Below, one piece after another: positions 59,682-64,000 of a stretch of 64,000 nucleotides of DNA; the first letter of the stretch is position 1; every line of letters begins with the position of its first letter. Where the stretch lies: NCBI GenBank assembly GCA_037974665.1, contig CM075768.1, positions 59,538,316 through 59,602,315 on the forward strand, read 5' to 3'. This DNA is from Ehretia macrophylla (Eukaryota > Streptophyta > Magnoliopsida > Boraginales > Ehretiaceae). A program made the position numbers and the translations under genes. The notes beneath the pieces were generated by a model that was not told where the DNA came from, ran no database searches, and worked only from the letters and a program-made list of their open reading frames with translations.

Positions 59682-60178
59682 GGAGAAAATAAAACATTTA
59701 GTCTCTATTATTTTCAAAAAGTTCAATTTCATTCTTATTGTTTAGAATTTTTTAATTTCGTCATTATTATTTTCTCAAAAGTTTTAATTTCGTCTCTATT
59801 GTTTCTTAAAATTTCTCAATTTCGTCCCTATTATTTCTAAAAAAAATCAATTTCTTTCTTATTGCTTTTCTAAAAATTTCAATTTTATTCCTATTATTTT
59901 TTAAAAGTTTTAAATTCGTCTCTATAAATGATCTTGTGGTCCTTAGATTATATGTTTAATTCTTCTAGTCTTTATCAGATAGAAATGTAGAACATCACTC
60001 TTTGGTGGCTTGATGACCTTTTTAGAAATAATAAGGACGAATTTGAAAAATTTTAAACAATAGGGATGGAATTAATTTTTTTGGAAAAACAATAGACATG
60101 AAATTAAGAAATTCTAAACAATAAAGATGAAATTGAAATTTTTTGAAAACAATAGGAAGTAAATTTGTTATTTTCTCA
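59682..60178. mobile_element. Palindromic element built of ~35-45 bp repeats, with a foreign-looking core
   Basis: The left arm (59682-59924) is a chain of units such as AATTTCGTCTCTATTGTTTC. The right arm (60027-60178) is their reverse complement (AATAGGGATGGAATTAAT and so on). The tips GGAGAAAATAA and TTATTTTCTCAT are inverted. The middle (59925-60026) does not pair with anything in the arms but recurs at 62278-62386. No coding capacity; the superfamily is not clear. Confidence 0.65.
59925..60026 (+). repeat. ~100-bp block duplicated at 62278-62386
   Basis: It begins TAAATGATCTTGTGGTCCTT, contains CTTCTAGTCTTTATCAG and AGAAATGTAGAACATCAC, and ends GGCTTGATGACCTTTTTAGA. The copy at 62278 has the same order with about 10 differences including a small insertion. 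Confidence 0.9.
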
Positions 60179-61543
60179 TCAAAACTCGAAGCTTGTGAGA
60201 ATTAATCTTCCAAATGACAAATACACTCCACCAATAATTCTATTAAATGTGTGAAATGAATGAGATATCATCATTCCTATGCACTTAAAACGACTACCAT
60301 TTGGAAGAAAATTCCTTAATTAGCTTATTAATTAGAAAATGTGCACTCTGACTCAGGCTTCACCTAATTAAGCGTGTAGTCTACCAGCAGGGTGGAGTAA
60401 CATGAAAGGAACGATGACACCCGATAAAGAGTACTCTGATACAAGTTGAAGATCAGCGCTCTACTTATGTTGTTGTTGACCACAAAGAGATGATAATTTT
60501 TGAGAAGGAAAATGAAGATCGATTTTGGTTGCTTGGTTCCAACCTACTCAGTGATAATGATAATAATGATAATGTTTGAGAAGAACAAAAAATGAAGATT
60601 TTGCTACTCAGAGATAACATGGTCCTAAAAATTGGAAGATGCGAAATAAAATTTTAAATTTTGAGTCAAATGCAGTATTGTGTAAAACGTTGTAGATAGT
60701 TGAAAAATACTACTAACCTCGTTGTTGTGCAGCAATATGTCCCTATAAATATATTAAGTTAAGTTAGTAAAGGGAAAGTCTCAAACTCAAAATTTAATTT
60801 TGAGATGTATTCAATTATTGTGATTTTGTTTAAGATAAATTCCTCGTTCTCTCAAAAAACATTTCTTAAATAACTCTTCCGGCACTTTTTTCCCGGCATC
60901 CAAAATGTCTACTATTGTCATGATAAAAGTGATGTTACAAGCAAAAAGCTAAGATATCCAACACATCTAGATTCGATTTGTTACAGACTTAGCCCTTTAT
61001 ATTTCACATCATACTAGATATGATGCGCTTTTATATAAAAAAATAAAATTTTACTATCATTACCTCATCATCATTAAATTAAATAATCAATCGTTTAATT
61101 CTCTCGTAGAATTATCGAGACTTCCCAAATCCAATATCGAAGCAACCAGTGAAAAAAGGATTAGGCAGACCAACATGTCGACTATTCCCAGTAGGGCAAG
61201 CACAAAATTGATGATGATGATGGTACAGTACGGTATAATTAATGTAGGGACCAAACAAACATTAGCAGACAATTTATCCAAAGTCTGTCCGTAGATGGTC
61301 CTTTTGTGCGGTTGGAACACCCACTAATTCTTCTCCGTCAAATTAATGAAAGGACATGGTTGTACGATTGTTTCCTAGATTAGTCGGCACCTATTCACTT
61401 TTTTTGGTTTTATTCAAAAGATATATAACATCGTACAATATAATTAACGAAATTCGAGTTTATAATATCTCGAATATAACGAGTACGACATACGTCTGTT
61501 AAATTTCTGTTTTCTGGTATTTTGCTCACCACGAATTTGGCTT
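60179..61543. other. Gene-free stretch
   Basis: No recognised gene. A 77-aa minus-strand frame at 61087-61320 is hydrophobic in the middle (IIIINFVLALLGIVDMLV) but lacks any family signature or context, so I do not call it. Confidence 0.45.
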
Positions 61544-61546
61544 TTA

Positions 61547-61782
61547 GGCCAACTCCAACAACATCCCTACTTTTCTCCTTACATGTAGGGGATTTAGAAC
61601 ACTTTTCTTACATCTACGGATCCCCTATTTGAGTTTCACTCCAAGAGCTTCCCTACATTTAATTAATCTATTAGTTTAGGAAATTCCTATTTCAGTTTCA
61701 CTCCAACAGCTCCCTTATTGTAGAGACTCTCTATTTTTATTTTATTCAAATATTTTCTTCTTTTATTTCAATTAAATATATC

Positions 61783-61855
<73 letters not shown>

Positions 61856-62234
61856 TTATTTATTTATATTTCGGAGACCTTCTATTTTTAATTACCAACA
61901 TAAATTTTTATTTTTAAATATTATTTTTTATTGTTTGATTTAAAACTTTTCTAATAATTTTTAATTTTTTGATTATATTTGTTATCGTTGAAGAGTTTAA
62001 TTTTTAAAGTTTTGCTTTTATTTTATTTTTAATATTTTCCTGACAGTGAACCGTGTTTAGAGGATGGAATAGGGGATGATGATTTTTCTCTTACATGTAG
62101 AGAAGATGAAAATAAGTGTAGGGATCTTCTACAATTTAGGGGATGGGGTAGGGAATCTGTTGGAGTGTAATTGCTCCAATCCCCTCTTTATATGTAGAGT
62201 AGGGAGTCATGTAGGGACTCTCTTGGAGTTGGCC
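61547..62234. mobile_element. PIF/Harbinger-like MITE (GGCCAACTCCAA ends)
   Basis: The ends GGCCAACTCCAACAACATCC and TCTCTTGGAGTTGGCC are inverted and flanked by TTA (61544-61546 and 62235-62237). Subterminal repeats of CTACATGTAGGGGA type occur in both arms. 688 bp including a TA microsatellite. No transposase frame. Confidence 0.85.
61789..61850. repeat. (TA)n microsatellite
   Basis: About 30 TA units followed by TTTA units within the MITE. Likely polymorphic in length. Confidence 0.9.
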
Positions 62235-62277
62235 TTACGTAGGTAGCAACATGGAAGGTCATGCAGGGCCATTTCCG

Positions 62278-62386
62278 TAAATGATCTTGTGGTCCTTAGA
62301 TTATATATATATTCCAATTCGATCTTCTAGTCTTTATCAGCTAGAAATGTAGAACATCACACTTTGGTGGCTTGATGACCTTTTTA
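62278..62386 (+). repeat. Second copy of the ~100-bp block at 59925
   Basis: It lies 41 bp right of the MITE that ends at 62234, in plain sequence without palindromic arms, so it may be the original from which the other was taken. Confidence 0.85.
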
Positions 62387-64000
62387 AGTTATTTTAGAAA
62401 ATCTCAACTAACAAGTTTGTTAATTATGTAATCTGGACCATGATTTTTCTGGACGAAAACTCTAAAATTTGGCTTGTATTTTAGGAGAAGTTTCTCGTCA
62501 TCTAAAAAAAAAAATTTCAATTATGTTTAAGGAATAATTAGTTGGACAAAACAAATTCGTGTTCGTGAAATAGATCAAAACTCCAAATTACTTAAATCTA
62601 TTGTTTAACTAATTGAATCCATAAAAAAATGTGCTTATTTTGAGTTTAAACAACTCGTATCTTTGTACAATTCTTTTCCTAGATTAATCTTGCAAAGATT
62701 ATGATCTTCCGTCACAACCCGACCTTCCTTCGAGGAAAATCTAACACATGAAGAAAAATAAAATAAACTAAACTAATGCGACATGGAAAGTAAAATAATT
62801 GCATTCCATTCTCAAGAAGAATTCTAATCTCGTGACTGTTTGGGTGATGAACCAATCGGAACCTTAGGGTTTGTAGCTAATTAACATCCAATGCAGTCTT
62901 TCTTCGGGTGAGTTCTTCATTAAAAAAAATAAAAAAACACACAATCATATAGTCGGAGAACCATTACTAATATCTTAGAGAATTAGTTAGCCATGGAATA
63001 ATACTATTATCTAATTAATTCAATTAAGAGATCATATTAACAAAACAAGAAAAAAGGTGGAGTCTACATGTGACATCCCAAATCGATGAGAGATAGTGTA
63101 TATGTGTAGTTTGTAAGTGAGTATTGTGGATATAAGGGATAACATGGGCTAACTATTTTGGACGAGTCAAATAACTAGTTTTTATACTTACAACACTCAT
63201 TTCGCTCATGAGATTGAAATTTTAGACTTGAAACGTAATATTATACATTGGACGATTAGTTAAAATCATTTCGACTTTCTACCATGAAAAAAAAAAAAAG
63301 AAGAAGATGAAAATGGAAAGAGGATTAGGCACGTAGTTGGAAAGTGGCGAGCAAACAACACCAACAATCTAGAAAGGACATCTTCTTTACACCCCTATGC
63401 AGAAAGCAGCGTTGCTGACGCTCCCCGTAGCTGTTTTCTTTAGGTGGGTCACGACATGACTCACTTCCTGGGCATCCAAGTCATGTCCATTAGGACTAGT
63501 TTCAAATTGAGAAGCAAAGAAAAGGAAAAGATTATTAAAAAGAAAAAAGAGGAAAAAAAAGTAGTTTCTTTTGTTCGGATAGTACAAAAGAATAAGTGAA
63601 AGGAAAAAGAAAGAATGTCACGTTTTTTTTGTTTGAATTAGAGACATAAATGAAAGGAAATAGATAATTTTATAACAAAATTTGTACATATACCTTTGAC
63701 GTTAATCGCAAGCTATACGTATGTATAAGAGCGGATTCAATATTTTTATTCAGTGATAATTAAAAACGCATAATTTAAGATATTAGTACAAAATATATAT
63801 ATATATATGTATATTCAATGAGAGTTAAATTAATTTTTTTAATTAAAAATATCTTTAAAATCCATATATTCAATAAAAATATTTTAGGTACAATGGTTTT
63901 TATGTTGATCTTTTTATTTAGTGATATCTCAAATGTCATGCTTTTCTGATTTCATTTTACCCTAATTTAAGGAAAAAGTAAAACGAGACTTGATATTTTT
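62387..64000. other. Gene-free stretch to the window end
   Basis: AT-rich. A block at 63069-63270 starts TGTGACATCCCAAATCG, a phrase seen at ends of some plant LTR elements, but no partner, far end or target duplication could be found. The 66-aa minus-strand frame at 63387-63587 shows no known domain. Confidence 0.4.

Noticed and set aside
61087-61320. 77-aa minus-strand frame with a hydrophobic centre
   Set aside because: No family resemblance, no promoter or codon evidence, and frames of this size are expected by chance.
63069-63270. TGTGACATCCC block as an LTR or TRIM (Cassandra-like) end
   Set aside because: No second copy, no closing CA end with duplication, and no 5S-like motif was seen.
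63387-63587. 66-aa minus-strand frame with an F/L-rich start
   Set aside because: The start is an AAAGAAAAAG-type low-complexity run and the rest matches nothing known.

Overview
The window looks like intergenic and genic DNA from an AT-rich eudicot nuclear genome. Evidence: spliced genes with GT/AG introns, a plant-specific LRR-malectin receptor kinase, a GDSL-lipase relic, a plant-type membrane protein, Copia and Gypsy LTR elements with plant initiator-tRNA primer sites, and many hAT- and PIF/Harbinger-like MITEs. I cannot fix the lineage from sequence alone.

Layout. 1-5.5 kb: MITE-rich DNA with two cases of one MITE nested in another. 5.5-13.8 kb: an old Copia element with an old Gypsy element inside it; both have their own LTRs and target duplications. 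14.2-14.85 kb: one apparently intact single-exon gene (207 aa, membrane segments plus coiled coil). 15.2-15.7 kb: second copy of a MITE family. 16.2-17.1 kb: a GDSL esterase/lipase pseudogene. 17.7-51.7 kb: one large minus-strand LRR receptor-like kinase gene of the LRR-VIII-2 (LRR + malectin + kinase) type. I placed 24 exons by family order and splice signals. It carries four LTR-element insertions (19.5-27.9, 29.4-36.2, 38.2-42.2 and 42.4-47.4 kb), each with a perfect 5-bp target duplication. Three lie in introns and the youngest lies inside an LRR exon. An in-frame stop in the kinase domain and frame problems in several exons also mark the gene as a pseudogene. 51.7-64 kb: gene-poor flank with hAT and PIF-like MITEs, a Gypsy-type solo LTR, a short poly(A) retroposon with a 15-bp target duplication, and a palindromic element holding about 100 bp that recurs 2.3 kb away.

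The likely functional content is small: the 207-aa membrane protein is the only gene that looks intact. The rest is a record of decay and transposition. From hand-counted LTR differences the Copia copies rank in age: the exon insertion at 42.4-47.4 kb (about 1.5 % divergence) is much younger than the two intronic Copias (about 6 %), and the 5.5-13.8 kb Copia is oldest (about 10 %). I did not find a new defence, toxin or gene-cluster system here. All coordinates and counts were made by eye and may be off by a base or two.
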